Source of the DNA: Lysobacter enzymogenes
GTDB lineage: Bacteria > Pseudomonadota > Gammaproteobacteria > Xanthomonadales > Xanthomonadaceae
Direction: 5' to 3'
Length of the DNA stretch: 64,000 nucleotides
Assembly (NCBI RefSeq): GCF_023617245.1
Contig: NZ_CP067396.1
Span: 1,550,001-1,614,000, forward strand
Shown here: one piece after another, positions 37,793 to 47,120 of the stretch
How the letters are laid out: each line of letters begins with the position of its first letter
Numbering within the stretch: the first letter of the stretch is position 1
Program-made: the position numbers and the translations under genes
Notes under the pieces: generated by a model
Databases searched by the model: none
Told to the model about the DNA's origin: nothing
Seen by the model: only the letters and a program-made list of their open reading frames with translations

Positions 37793-39115
37793 CTAACGAT
37801 CGCGCAGCGATTCGGCTTGCGCCGTTTCGCTGTCTCCGGTTCCCGGTTCCTGGCTCCGGGTTCCCATCCCGCCGGCCGCAGGGAACAGTTTGTCGGCCGC
37901 GCGCGCGAGTTCCGGATTGCCGGTCAGCGCCGCTTCGCGCAGCGCGATCGTCGGCGCGTGCAGCAGGCGGTTGGTCAGGGTATGGGCGAGGAAGTTGAGC
38001 ACTTCGCCGGGGTCCTGGCCCGCGGCGAGCTGCGCCTGCGCCTTGGCCAGCACTTCCTCGCGCGCGGCCTCGCCGTGGTCGCGCAGGCGCTTGATCGGCG
38101 CGGTGCGGGTGCTCGCCGCCAGGGTCTCGACGAAGCGCGCCACCTGCAGTTCGACGATAGCCTCGGCCTCGGTCGCCGCCTCGCGGCGGCTGCGGCGGTT
38201 GTCTTCGATCGCGCGTTCCAGGTCGTCCACGGTGTACAGGAACACGTCCTTCAACTCGGCCACGTCGGCGGCGATGTCGCGCGGCACGGCCAGGTCCAGC
38301 AGCAGCATCGGCCGGTGCTTGCGCGCGGCCAGCGCCGCGGCGACCTGCGGCTTGCGCAGGATCGGTTCGCGGCTGGCGGTGGCCGACAGCACGATGTCGG
38401 CCTCGGCCAGGTGGCGTTCGAGTTCGCTCAGCGGCAGCGCCACGCCGCCGTGGCGGGTGGCCAGGTCCTGGGCGTGGGCGAGGGTGCGGTTGGCGATCAG
38501 CAGGCGCTTCGCCTTGGCCTGGACCAGGTGGCGCGCGGCCAGCTCGACGGTCTCGCCGGCGCCGACCAGCAGCACGCTGGAATCTTCCAGGCGCGCGAAC
38601 GATTCCTGCGCCAGCCGCACCGCGGCCGAGGCCACCGACACCGGGTTGGCGCCGATGCGGGTGTCGGTGCGCGCGCGCTTGGCGGTCGAGAACGCCTGCT
38701 GGAACAGCCGGTCGAGCTGGCCGCCGAGGGTGCCGGCGCCGCGCGCGGCGGCCCAGGCGTCCTTGACCTGGCCGAGGATCTGCGGCTCGCCGAGCACCAG
38801 CGAATCCAGGCCGGTGGCGACCCGGAACAGATGGCGCACGGCCTCGGCGTCGCGATGGCGGTAGAGGTAGCCGTGCAGGTCGCCGGCATCGTCGGGATGA
38901 CGGGCCAGCCAGTCGGCCAGGGCGCGGCCGTCGTCCTCGGCGACCGCGTAGATCTCGGTGCGGTTGCAGGTCGACAACAGCGCCACCTCGCGCACCGGCG
39001 CCAGCGCGCGCAGCGCCGCCAGCGCCGCCGGCACCGCGTCGCCGGCGAACGCCACCCGTTCGCGCAGGCTGACCGGCGCGGTCTGATGATTGAGGCCGAG
39101 GACGAACAGGCTCAT
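37793..39115 (-). CDS. hemA: Glutamyl-tRNA reductase
   Basis: The 440-residue enzyme reduces glutamyl-tRNA to glutamate-1-semialdehyde, the first step of tetrapyrrole synthesis. Marks are GLNHQTAPVSLRERVAF, the catalytic Cys in LSTCNRTEIYAV, SLVLGEPQILGQVKDAW and the NADPH site SVLLVGAGETVELAARHL. The last ~20 residues (MGTRSQEPGTGDSETAQAES) are low in complexity and encoded by iterated GGTTCCCGGTTCC-type words (37832-37868), so the tail seems to have grown from an intergenic repeat. ATG 39115 begins MSLFVLGLNHQT; a GTG 30 bases upstream is less likely. Confidence 0.97.
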   Translation of the reverse strand: MSLFVLGLNHQTAPVSLRERVAFAGDAVPAALAALRALAPVREVALLSTCNRTEIYAVAEDDGRALADWLARHPDDAGDLHGYLYRHRDAEAVRHLFRVATGLDSLVLGEPQILGQVKDAWAAARGAGTLGGQLDRLFQQAFSTAKRARTDTRIGANPVSVASAAVRLAQESFARLEDSSVLLVGAGETVELAARHLVQAKAKRLLIANRTLAHAQDLATRHGGVALPLSELERHLAEADIVLSATASREPILRKPQVAAALAARKHRPMLLLDLAVPRDIAADVAELKDVFLYTVDDLERAIEDNRRSRREAATEAEAIVELQVARFVETLAASTRTAPIKRLRDHGEAAREEVLAKAQAQLAAGQDPGEVLNFLAHTLTNRLLHAPTIALREAALTGNPELARAADKLFPAAGGMGTRSQEPGTGDSETAQAESLRDR

Positions 39116-39276
39116 GGACGGGGGCGTCGCGCTACCGGGGCGCACGCGCGCGCGGCCGTCCCGCGGCGGCGGGAAAGTTCCATCGGACGGCGGCGTGCGC
39201 GGGACATCGGTTCAGGCGCTTGCGATAAGCTGCGGGCTGCTGAAGGCCGCCATTCTACCGGCCCACTGGTCCCCCC

Positions 39277-41076
39277 GTGTCTTCCCACGATTCGATTTGC
39301 TCGATCGGTCCGATAGGCAGCGCCGAAGACAGACCCCAGCACGGCCGCGCCGGCCGCCTCGCCGCGGCGCTGTTGCTGGCCGTGTGCGGCTGCAGCGCCG
39401 GCGCCGCGTCCGCCGCGGCGCCGGCCGCCGAGCCCAGCGCGGCGGCGCTGGCCGCGACCCGCGCCACGATCCAGGCGCAGGCCGCCAAGGACCCGGTCGG
39501 CGCCTCGCTGGAGCCGCTGCTGGCCGGCGAATTCGCACTGCAGGCGGGCCGGTTGAACGAGGCCGCCGAGTCCTACCTGCAGGCCGCGCGCGCGGCCGCC
39601 GACCCGGTCCTGGCCGAACGCGCCACCACCATCGCCCTGGTCGCGCGCCAGGATGCGGTGGCGGCCGATTCGCTGGCCCTGTGGCGCAAGCTCGGCGGCC
39701 AGGGCTCGGTCTACGCCGCGGCCGAGGCGACCCTGTCGCTGCGCCGCGGCGACGAACGCGCCGCGCTGCGCCAGCTCAACGCGCTGATGACCTCCGAGCC
39801 CGAGACCGGCTGGCGCCAGGCGCTGGGCGTGCTCACCGCCGGTTCCAAGGACCCCAAGCAGACCGCGCGGATGGTCGAGAAGATCGTCGCCGGCGGGCGC
39901 CTGCCGCCGCGCAACCTGATGGCCTGGGTCGCCTTCGGCGGCCTGTCCCAGCGCCTGGACCAGCCCAAGCTCACCGACCGCATCGTCGAGGAAGTGGTCA
40001 AGCGCTTCCCGGGCGAGCCGCGGGTGGCGCTGCTGCGGGTCAGCCAGATGCGCGACGAAGGCAAGAGCGACGAGGCCGCCAAACTGCTGGCGACCCTGGT
40101 GCCGCTGGCCGACGGCGACAACAACCTGCGCGCGCTGATCGCCGAGCAGTACGAAGGCCTCAACGATTTCCAGAACGTCGCCGCGGTGCTCGCGCGCGGC
40201 CCGCAGGACGACCAGACCTACGCCCTGCGCGCGTCCTACCTGGCCCGCGCCGACGACAAGCCGACCCTGACCGCGCTGTACGACGAACTCAGCGCCAGCG
40301 CGACCAAGCCCGACCCGGCCCGGCGCCTGCTGCTGGGCCAGCTGGCCGAGTACCTGGAGCGCTACGACGAAGCGCTGGGCTGGTACCGCGGCGTGCCCGG
40401 CGGCCCGCAGCGCGAGCTGGCGCGGCTGCGCGCGGCCAACATGCTGCACAAGCTCAAGCGCGCCGACGAAGCCTACGGCGCGCTGCGCGCGATCCAGTCC
40501 GACGCCTCGGCCGAGGACGACACCCGCCGCGACGCCTACATCCTGGAAGCCAACCTGCGCGCCGAGGACAAGAACATCGGCGGCGAGAACGAGGCCTTCG
40601 CCCGCGGCCTGGCCGCGTTCCCGGACGAGCCGGAGATCCTCTACGCGCGCGCCCTGAGCTGGGAACGCCGCGACGACGTCGCCCGCGCCGAAGCCGATTT
40701 CCGCCGCATCCTGGTCGCCGAACCCGACAGCGTCGCCGCGCTCAACGCGCTCGGTTACACCCTGGCCGACCGCACCAACCGTTACCAGGAAGCGCTGGAA
40801 TTGATCGAGCGCGCGCGCGCCGCCGAGCCGGACAACGCCGCCATCGTCGACAGCTACGGCTGGGTGCTGTATCGCCTGGGCCGGGTCAAGGAGGCCGAAG
40901 TCGAACTGCGCCGCGCCCTGACCATGCAGAAGGACGCCGAGATCGCCGCGCACCTGGCCGAACTGCTGTGGGAGACCGGCCGCCGCGACGAAGCGCGCAA
41001 GTACTTCGAGCAGGGCCGCAAGATCGACGCCGAAAACCGCTCGCTGCAGCGGGCGCTGCAGAAGTACGGGGTATGA
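39277..41076 (+). CDS. TPR-repeat lipoprotein
   Basis: The 599-residue protein starts with GTG 39277 and has a signal with a lipobox-like AVCGC. At least a dozen helical TPR-like units follow, clearest near the end (YQEALELIERARAAEPDNAA, RVKEAEVELRRALTMQKDAE, RRDEARKYFEQGRKIDAENR). Such proteins encoded next to lolB in gammaproteobacteria are predicted outer-membrane-associated scaffolds; the partner is unknown. It is divergent from hemA (161 bases between), and its stop overlaps the lolB start. Confidence 0.9.
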   Translation: MSSHDSICSIGPIGSAEDRPQHGRAGRLAAALLLAVCGCSAGAASAAAPAAEPSAAALAATRATIQAQAAKDPVGASLEPLLAGEFALQAGRLNEAAESYLQAARAAADPVLAERATTIALVARQDAVAADSLALWRKLGGQGSVYAAAEATLSLRRGDERAALRQLNALMTSEPETGWRQALGVLTAGSKDPKQTARMVEKIVAGGRLPPRNLMAWVAFGGLSQRLDQPKLTDRIVEEVVKRFPGEPRVALLRVSQMRDEGKSDEAAKLLATLVPLADGDNNLRALIAEQYEGLNDFQNVAAVLARGPQDDQTYALRASYLARADDKPTLTALYDELSASATKPDPARRLLLGQLAEYLERYDEALGWYRGVPGGPQRELARLRAANMLHKLKRADEAYGALRAIQSDASAEDDTRRDAYILEANLRAEDKNIGGENEAFARGLAAFPDEPEILYARALSWERRDDVARAEADFRRILVAEPDSVAALNALGYTLADRTNRYQEALELIERARAAEPDNAAIVDSYGWVLYRLGRVKEAEVELRRALTMQKDAEIAAHLAELLWETGRRDEARKYFEQGRKIDAENRSLQRALQKYGV

Positions 41077-41744
41077 GCGCGATGACAGAGGTGGTGGTCG
41101 CCGCCCGCGTCCGCCTGGTCGCGGGATTGCTGCTGACCGCCTTGCTGGCGGCCTGCGCCGGACCGGGCGTGCGTCCCGGCGCGCCGGCGGGGCAGGTGGT
41201 GCCGGCCGCGGACGCGGCCGAACGCGAGGCCGCGCGCTCGGCCCGCGTGCGCGCCGCGGCCGACTGGTCGCTGACCGGCCGCATCGCTGTGTCCAACGCC
41301 GGCAAGGGCGGCAGCGGCCGGATCGAATGGAGCCAACGCGGCGCCGGCTTCGATGTCGCCCTGAGCGCGCCGGTCACCCGCCAGAGCTGGCGCCTGAGCG
41401 GCGCGCCCGGCAGCGCCCGCCTGGAAGGTCTCGACGGCGGCCCGCGCGAAGGCGCGGATGCGGCCGAGCTGCTGTTCCAGGCCACCGGCTGGGACATTCC
41501 GGTCGCCGCGCTCGGCGACTGGCTGCGCGGCCTGGCCGCGGGCGGCGACGGCGGCGACGCCCGCATCCTTCCCGGCCCCGACGGCCGTCCGCAATCGATC
41601 GCCCAGGGCGGCTGGACCATCGCCTACGAATGGCCCGCTACCGGCGACCTGCCCACGCGCCTAGACGCGCGCCGCGACTCGGCGCGGGTGCGGCTGATCG
41701 TCGATCGATGGCAGGGCGGGGCGGCCGAGGCCGCGACGCCCTGA
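41073..41744 (+). CDS. lolB: Outer-membrane lipoprotein-insertion protein LolB
   Basis: The 223-residue lipoprotein (lipobox LLAAC, Cys28) receives lipoproteins from LolA and inserts them into the outer membrane. The body shows the expected beta-rich pattern: WSLTGRIAVSNAGKGGSGRI, EWSQRGAGFDVALSAPVTRQ, ELLFQATGWDIPVAALGDWL and a C-terminal GWTIAYEWPA. Position between the TPR gene and ispE confirms the assignment. Start and previous stop overlap (ATGA). Confidence 0.93.
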   Translation: MSAMTEVVVAARVRLVAGLLLTALLAACAGPGVRPGAPAGQVVPAADAAEREAARSARVRAAADWSLTGRIAVSNAGKGGSGRIEWSQRGAGFDVALSAPVTRQSWRLSGAPGSARLEGLDGGPREGADAAELLFQATGWDIPVAALGDWLRGLAAGGDGGDARILPGPDGRPQSIAQGGWTIAYEWPATGDLPTRLDARRDSARVRLIVDRWQGGAAEAATP

Positions 41745-41802
41745 GCCGCCGCCGCGGCGGCGACTTACTGAACCGAACCCGGACGGCGCGGCCGTCCCAG
41801 CG

Positions 41803-42690
41803 ATGCCGACGATGTCCCACGATTTCAACGATCCCGCCTGGTCGGCCTGGCCGGCTCCGGCCAAGCTGAACCTGTTCCTGCGCATCGTCGGCCGCCGCGC
41901 CGACGGCTACCACCTGCTGCAGACCGTGTTCCGTCTCCTCGATTGGGGCGACACCATCCGCCTGCGTCCGCGCAGCGACGGCCGCATCGTCCGCCATGGC
42001 GGCTCGGTGGCCGGGGTGGCCGAGGCCGACGATCTCACCGTGCGCGCCGCGTTGGCGCTGAAAACGGCGTCGAATTGCGGACAAGGTGCCGACATTGTCA
42101 TCGAAAAGCGCATTCCGGCCGGCGGCGGTTTCGGTGGCGGTTCGTCCGATGCCGCGACCGTCCTGGTGGCGCTGGACGCGCTCTGGGGCACCGATCTGGG
42201 CGTCGAAGCGCTGGCCGAGCTGGGCCTGCGCCTGGGCGCCGACGTGCCGGTGTTCGTGCGCGGCGACAATGCCTGGGCCGAGGGCGTGGGCGAAGACCTA
42301 CGCCCGGTCGCGCTGGCCCCGGCCTGGTATGTGCTGGCCGACCCCGGCGTCCACGCCCCGACCGCGGCGCTTTTTCGATCCCCTGAATTGACGCGCGATG
42401 CCGCGCCCGCGACAATGTCGGACTTCGTTTCGGGTAGACCGCTCGGGAATGCGTTCGAGCCGGTGCTGCGTCAGCGCGAGGCCGCCGTCGAGGCCGCCTT
42501 CGCCGCCCTGGCGCGGATCGGTTCGCCACGCCTGACCGGGTCCGGCAGCGGCTGTTTCGTCGAGTTCGCCACGCGCGAATCCGCCGAGGCGGCGCTGGCG
42601 GAACTGCCGCCGGGCCTGCGCGCCTGGACGGCGGCCGGGGCGCAGCGTTCGCCGCTGCGCATCGCGCTCGAAGCCCGCCGGCGCGGCTGA
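41803..42690 (+). CDS. ispE: 4-diphosphocytidyl-2-C-methyl-D-erythritol kinase
   Basis: The 295-residue GHMP kinase carries out the fourth step of the MEP isoprenoid pathway. Marks are APAKLNLFLRIVGRRADGYH, the ATP loop PAGGGFGGGSSDAATVLVAL, LGADVPVFVRG and the C-terminal LTGSGSGCFVEF. ATG 41803 and 41812 are both possible. Confidence 0.97.
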   Translation: MPTMSHDFNDPAWSAWPAPAKLNLFLRIVGRRADGYHLLQTVFRLLDWGDTIRLRPRSDGRIVRHGGSVAGVAEADDLTVRAALALKTASNCGQGADIVIEKRIPAGGGFGGGSSDAATVLVALDALWGTDLGVEALAELGLRLGADVPVFVRGDNAWAEGVGEDLRPVALAPAWYVLADPGVHAPTAALFRSPELTRDAAPATMSDFVSGRPLGNAFEPVLRQREAAVEAAFAALARIGSPRLTGSGSGCFVEFATRESAEAALAELPPGLRAWTAAGAQRSPLRIALEARRRG

Positions 42691-42756
42691 ACCGCAGGTT
42701 CGCTCCCGTCGCGCGGCACGTTCGGTTCCAACTCGCGTTGCAAATCAGGTTTCCGC

Positions 42757-42833
42757 AGGGGCGTCGCCAAGAGGCCCAAGGCACCGGGTTTTGATCCCGG
42801 CATTCGTAGGTTCGAATCCTACCGCCCCTGCCA
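42757..42833 (+). tRNA. tRNA-Gln (anticodon TTG)
   Basis: Acceptor AGGGGCG pairs with CGCCCCT, then G and an encoded CCA. The anticodon stem CCGGG/CCCGG holds the loop TTTTGAT with anticodon TTG. The T arm is GTAGG-TTCGAAT-CCTAC. It lies between ispE and prs. Confidence 0.97.
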
Positions 42834-42846
42834 CACACAAGGGATT

Positions 42847-42921
42847 GGAGATTTGGGATTCGCGATTCGTAAAAGGCAGGACCTCGCAGCCGCCGCTACG
42901 AATCCCGAATCCCAAATCCCG
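42847..42921. repeat. Inverted repeat of GGGATT-type words in the prs leader
   Basis: The left arm AGATTTGGGATTCGCGATTC is answered by GAATCCCGAATCCCAAATCC on the right, giving a long imperfect hairpin ending 18 bases before the prs start. Confidence 0.75.
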
Positions 42922-42939
42922 AGTCCCGGTCTCAAGACA

Positions 42940-43899
42940 GTGCAAAACGATCGCAACCTGCTGGTTTTCAGCGGCAACGCCAACCGCCCGCTCGCGCAAG
43001 CCGTGTGCAAGGAGCTGGGCATCCGGCTCGGCAAGGCCCTGGTCGGGCGCTTCTCCGACGGCGAAGTGCAGGTCGAGATCGAAGAGAACGTGCGCCGCCA
43101 GGAAGTGTTCGTCATCCAGCCGACGAACGCGCCGACGGCCGAGAATTTCATGGAGTTGCTGGTGCTGATCGACGCGCTCAAGCGCGCCTCGGTGGCCAGC
43201 GTGACCGCGGTGGTGCCGTACTTCGGCTACGCCCGCCAGGATCGCCGCCCGCGCTCCTCGCGCGTGCCGATCACCGCCAAGGTCGCGGCCAAGATGTTCG
43301 GCGCGGTCGGCGCCGACCGGGTGCTTACGGTCGATCTGCATGCGGATCAGATCCAGGGCTTCTTCGACATCCCGGTCGACAACGTCTACGCCTCGCCGCT
43401 GCTGCTCGCCGACATCTGGCGCGCGCACGGCACCGACAACCTGATCGTGGTGTCCCCGGACGTCGGCGGCGTGGTGCGCGCGCGAGCGATCGCCAAGCGC
43501 CTGGACGACGCGGACCTGGCGATCATCGACAAGCGCCGCCCGCGCGCCAACGTCGCCACGGTGATGAACATCATCGGCGACGTGTCGGGCAAGACCTGCG
43601 TGCTGGTCGACGACATCGTCGACACCGCCGGCACCCTGTGCGCCGCCGCGGCGGCGCTCAAGGCGCAGGGCGCGCAGAAGGTCGTGGCCTACTGCACCCA
43701 CCCGGTGCTGTCGGGCGCGGCCATCGACAACGTGACCAAGTCGCAGCTGGACGAGCTGGTGGTGACCGACACCATCCCGCTGACCGCCGCGGCCCGCGCC
43801 ACCGGCCGCATCCGCCAGCTCAGCGTGGCCGAGCTGCTGGCCGAGACGATCCGCCGCATCGCCTTCGGCGAGTCGGTCAGCTCGCTCTACGTCGACTGA
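42940..43899 (+). CDS. prs: Ribose-phosphate pyrophosphokinase
   Basis: The 319-residue enzyme makes PRPP from ribose 5-phosphate and ATP. Typical signatures are VFSGNANRPLAQAVCKELG, FSDGEVQVEIEENVRRQEVF, the flexible loop YFGYARQDRRPRSS, DLHADQIQGFF and the PRPP loop LVDDIVDTAGTLCAAA. GTG 42940 gives the usual family length; an in-frame extension upstream would run into the hairpin repeat. Confidence 0.96.
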   Translation: MQNDRNLLVFSGNANRPLAQAVCKELGIRLGKALVGRFSDGEVQVEIEENVRRQEVFVIQPTNAPTAENFMELLVLIDALKRASVASVTAVVPYFGYARQDRRPRSSRVPITAKVAAKMFGAVGADRVLTVDLHADQIQGFFDIPVDNVYASPLLLADIWRAHGTDNLIVVSPDVGGVVRARAIAKRLDDADLAIIDKRRPRANVATVMNIIGDVSGKTCVLVDDIVDTAGTLCAAAAALKAQGAQKVVAYCTHPVLSGAAIDNVTKSQLDELVVTDTIPLTAAARATGRIRQLSVAELLAETIRRIAFGESVSSLYVD

Positions 43900-43994
43900 T
43901 CCACCCGAATTCGTTTCAAGGCTCATCTGGTCGCGGATGAGCTTCCCCGCCGCCGCGAGGCGGTTCCAACGCTGTAAACACCGAGTACACGCAA

Positions 43995-44654
43995 ATGTCC
44001 GAACACACCATCAAGGCCACTGGCCGCAATGTCGAGGGGAAGGGTGCGAGCCGCCGCCTGCGTCATGCCGCCAGCATCCCGGCCATCGTCTACGGCGGCA
44101 GCGCCGCGCCGCAGCCGATCCAGCTCGAGCACGAGAAGATCTGGCTGGCCAGCCAGCACGAGTGGTTCTACTCGTCGATCCTGAACCTCGACGTCGACGG
44201 CAAGGTCGAGCAGGTCCTGCTGCGCGACATGCAGCGCCACCCGTTCAAGCAGATCATCATGCACCTGGACTTCCAGCGCGTGGACGCCAACCAGGCGCTG
44301 CGCGTGGCGGTGCCGCTGCACTTCCTCAACGAAGACAAGTCGCCGGCCGGCAAGTCCGCCGACGTCGTGGTCACCCACGAGCTCAACGAAGTCGAAGTGT
44401 CCTGCCTGCCGAAGGACCTGCCGGAGTTCATCGAGATCGACCTGTCCGAGCTGAAGGTCGGCGACATCGTCCACCTGTCGGACCTCAAGCTGCCGAAGGG
44501 CGTCGAGATCCCCGAGCTGAAGCTGGGCAAGGAACACGACGTCGCCATCGTCATCGCCAAGCACGGCAAGGAAGAGGCCGAGCCGGCCGAAGACGCGCCG
44601 GCCGCGGACGTGCCGGCCGCCAAGGTCGCCAAGAAGGACGAAGACAAGAAGTGA
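43995..44654 (+). CDS. rplY: 50S ribosomal protein L25 (Ctc form)
   Basis: The 219-residue protein is the long form of L25, which binds 5S rRNA. The N-terminal L25 domain (NVEGKGASRRLRHAASIPAI, VYGG) is followed by the TL5/Ctc C-terminal domain (LKVGDIVHLSDLKLPKGVEI) and an acidic-basic tail (AEDAPAADVPAAKVAKKDED). It sits between prs and pth as in many gammaproteobacteria. Confidence 0.97.
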   Translation: MSEHTIKATGRNVEGKGASRRLRHAASIPAIVYGGSAAPQPIQLEHEKIWLASQHEWFYSSILNLDVDGKVEQVLLRDMQRHPFKQIIMHLDFQRVDANQALRVAVPLHFLNEDKSPAGKSADVVVTHELNEVEVSCLPKDLPEFIEIDLSELKVGDIVHLSDLKLPKGVEIPELKLGKEHDVAIVIAKHGKEEAEPAEDAPAADVPAAKVAKKDEDKK

Positions 44655-44714
44655 TCGCCGGCCGGCGCGCCGTAGCCGGCGCGCCGGTCCGCGTTTGCGG
44701 ACTGTCCTGAGTTC

Positions 44715-45293
44715 ATGGCGGGATTGCGCCTGATCGTCGGCCTGGGCAACCCCGGCGCCGAATACACCCGGACCCGGCACAACGCCGGGTTCTGGTTTGT
44801 GGATGCCCTGAACGAGAAGTTCGGCGGCCGCTTCGGCCTGGAGTCCAAGCTGTTCGGCGAGACCTCGAAGATCGAGATCGCCGGCAAGCCGGTGTGGCTG
44901 CTGAAGCCGGCCACTTTCATGAATCTCTCCGGCAAGTCGGTCACCGCCGCGTTGCGCTATTGGAAGATCGAGCCCGAGGAAGCGCTGCTGGCGCACGACG
45001 AGCTCGACCTCGCGCCCGGCACCGCCCGGCTCAAGTTCGACGGCGGCCACGGCGGCCAGAACGGCCTGCGCGACACCATCCAGTTGCTCGGCCACGGCAA
45101 GTTCCACCGCCTGCGCCTGGGCATCGGCCATCCCGGCCACAAGGACAAGGTCACCCCGTGGGTGCTCGGCCGTCCCGGCAAGGACGACGAGGCCACGATC
45201 CTTCGCGCCATCGACGAGGCCATCGACGTCATGCCGCTGGCGGCGCAGGGCAATTTCATGGATGCGATGACGCGGTTGCACACCGCGAAATGA
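44715..45293 (+). CDS. pth: Peptidyl-tRNA hydrolase
   Basis: The 192-residue enzyme frees tRNA from dropped-off peptidyl-tRNA. Marks are VGLGNPGAEYTRTRHNAGFW (catalytic His near 23), KPATFMNLSGKSV (Asn), LAHDELDLAPGTARLKFDGG (Asp) and HNGLR-type GGHGGQNGLRDTI. Confidence 0.97.
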   Translation: MAGLRLIVGLGNPGAEYTRTRHNAGFWFVDALNEKFGGRFGLESKLFGETSKIEIAGKPVWLLKPATFMNLSGKSVTAALRYWKIEPEEALLAHDELDLAPGTARLKFDGGHGGQNGLRDTIQLLGHGKFHRLRLGIGHPGHKDKVTPWVLGRPGKDDEATILRAIDEAIDVMPLAAQGNFMDAMTRLHTAK

Positions 45294-45445
45294 AGCCGGG
45301 GCGGGGCGCGGAGCGCAGGCTCCCCGGTTCCCGGCCTCGCCCACAAGATTTCCTGGCGGGAGCTGCGCGCTCGCAGCGATACGCGCGGTTCGTCGCGCGG
45401 CTCCCACTCCTCAATCCTTCTCTCTAATTCCCGGACTCAGCACCC

Positions 45446-46537
45446 ATGGGCATCAAATGTGGCATCGTCGGCCTGCCTAACGTCGGCAAGTCGACCCTGT
45501 TCAACGCGCTGACCAAGGCGGGCATCGCCGCGGCCAACTTCCCGTTCTGCACGATCGAGCCCAACGTCGGCGCGGTGCCGGTGCCGGATCCGCGGCTCAA
45601 CGCGCTGGCCGAGATCGTCAAGCCGCAGAAGCTGATCCCGACCGCGGTCGAGTTCGTCGACATCGCCGGCCTGGTCGCCGGCGCCGCCAGCGGGCAGGGC
45701 CTGGGCAACAAGTTCCTGGCCCACATCCGCGAGGTCGACGCGATCACCCACGTGGTGCGCTGCTTCGAGCACCCGGACGTGATCCACGTGAACAACAAGG
45801 TCGATCCGATCGCCGACATCGAGACCATCGACACCGAGCTGGCCCTGGCCGACCTGGAAAGCGTCGAGAAGGCCCTGCAGCGCGCCGAGCGCTCGGCCAA
45901 GACCGGCGACAAGGAAGCGATCGCGCGCAAGGACATCCTCGGCCGCGTCCGCGTCGGCCTGGACGCCGGCAAGCCGGCGCGCGCGCTGGACCTGTCCGAG
46001 GACGACAAGGCCGCGCTGCGCGACCTGTTCCTGCTGACCCTCAAGCCGGTCATGTACGTGGCCAACGTGCTCGAGGACGGCTTCGAGAACAATCCGCACC
46101 TCGATGCCGTGCGCGCCCGCGCCGTGACCGAGGGCGCCCAGGTGGTGCCGGTCTCGGCGGCCATCGAGGAGGAGCTGAGCCAGCTCGACGACGCCGACCG
46201 CGACGCCTTCCTGGCCGACCTGGGCCTGGAAGAGCCGGGCCTCAACCGCCTGATCCGCGCCGGCTACGCCCTGCTGGGCCTGCAGACCTACTTCACCGCC
46301 GGGGTCAAGGAAGTGCGCGCCTGGACGGTCCGGGCCGGCTCGACCGCGCCGCAGGCCGCCGCGGTCATCCACACCGACTTCGAGAAGGGCTTCATCCGCG
46401 CCGAAACCATCGCCTACGACGATTTCATCAAGTACAAGGGCGAGTCAGGCGCCCGCGATGCCGGCCGTCTGCGCCTGGAAGGCAAGGAATATCGCGTCCA
46501 GGAAGGCGATGTCTTGCACTTCCGGTTCAATGTTTGA
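45446..46537 (+). CDS. ychF: Redox-regulated ATPase YchF (Ola1 family)
   Basis: The 363-residue Obg-like P-loop protein prefers ATP. G1 is GLPNVGKSTLFNALT, the G3 region is VEFVDIAGLVAGAASGQGLG, and the purine-specificity motif reads NVLED. The TGS-type C-terminal domain (LQTYFTAGVKEVRAWTVRAG, GKEYRVQEGDVLHFRFNV) is complete. Following pth is standard order. Confidence 0.97.
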   Translation: MGIKCGIVGLPNVGKSTLFNALTKAGIAAANFPFCTIEPNVGAVPVPDPRLNALAEIVKPQKLIPTAVEFVDIAGLVAGAASGQGLGNKFLAHIREVDAITHVVRCFEHPDVIHVNNKVDPIADIETIDTELALADLESVEKALQRAERSAKTGDKEAIARKDILGRVRVGLDAGKPARALDLSEDDKAALRDLFLLTLKPVMYVANVLEDGFENNPHLDAVRARAVTEGAQVVPVSAAIEEELSQLDDADRDAFLADLGLEEPGLNRLIRAGYALLGLQTYFTAGVKEVRAWTVRAGSTAPQAAAVIHTDFEKGFIRAETIAYDDFIKYKGESGARDAGRLRLEGKEYRVQEGDVLHFRFNV

Positions 46538-46621
46538 GTAGACTACGCGCCCCGCTGCCGACGGCTGGAACGCGCCGACGGCGGGGGCGAAAAAAATCCC
46601 GCAAGATTTCGTGAAAGTGCG

Positions 46622-46650
46622 TTGACAAGCTGAAGATCGCACTTCAAAAT
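46622..46650 (+). promoter_or_regulatory. Sigma70 promoter of the tRNA-tuf operon
   Basis: TTGACA (46622-46627), a 17-base spacer and CAAAAT (46645-46650) are followed by a GC-rich discriminator (TACGGGCTC), as expected for a growth-rate-controlled stable-RNA promoter; tRNA-Tyr begins 12 bases after the -10. Confidence 0.85.
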
Positions 46651-46662
46651 TACGGGCTCTTC

Positions 46663-46748
46663 GGAGGGATACCCAAGCGGCCAACGGGGGCAGACTGTAA
46701 ATCTGCTGGCTTACGCCTTCGGTGGTTCGAATCCACCTCCCTCCACCA
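46663..46748 (+). tRNA. tRNA-Tyr (anticodon GTA)
   Basis: Acceptor GGAGGGA/TCCCTCC with encoded ACCA. The loop CTGTAAA between CAGA/TCTG gives anticodon GTA. A long variable arm (86 bases in total) fits tRNA-Tyr. Confidence 0.98.
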
Positions 46749-46808
46749 GGTTGGCCGGTGCGACGATCGGTTTCATCGATGCGGCGCTCAGGCAAAGCGG
46801 TAAAGTTT

Positions 46809-46838
46809 CAAGGTTGCAAGCTCCAAGATTGCAAGTTC
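46809..46838. repeat. Tandem repeat of a 15-base AT-richer word between tRNAs
   Basis: CAAGGTTGCAAGCTC is followed directly by CAAGATTGCAAGTTC between tRNA-Tyr and tRNA-Gly. Confidence 0.7.
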
Positions 46839-46863
46839 CAACGCTGTAATGGCTGTACGCGGC

Positions 46864-46937
<74 letters not shown>

Positions 46938-46972
46938 TTGAATCAACGCCGTCCAGCGCAGCAACAAGTTTC

Positions 46973-47048
46973 GCTCACGTAGCTCAGTCGGTAGAGCACC
47001 TCCTTGGTAAGGAGGAGGTCGAAGGTTCGATTCCTTTCGTGAGCACCA
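46973..47048 (+). tRNA. tRNA-Thr (anticodon GGT)
   Basis: Acceptor GCTCACG/CGTGAGC with encoded ACCA. The loop TTGGTAA between CCTCC/GGAGG gives anticodon GGT. It lies 72 bases before tuf, matching the tRNA-tufB arrangement of other gammaproteobacteria. Confidence 0.98.
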
Positions 47049-47120
47049 TCTTCAAGCGGTACCTGGCTGCTTTACCGACAGCCAACGCGACACATAGACC
47101 AAACACGAGAAGCGATAGCC

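Noticed and set aside
42847..42939. An upstream in-frame start that would lengthen Prs by 29 residues
   Set aside because: The extension is translated from an intergenic hairpin repeat and exceeds the normal family length; GTG 42940 fits.
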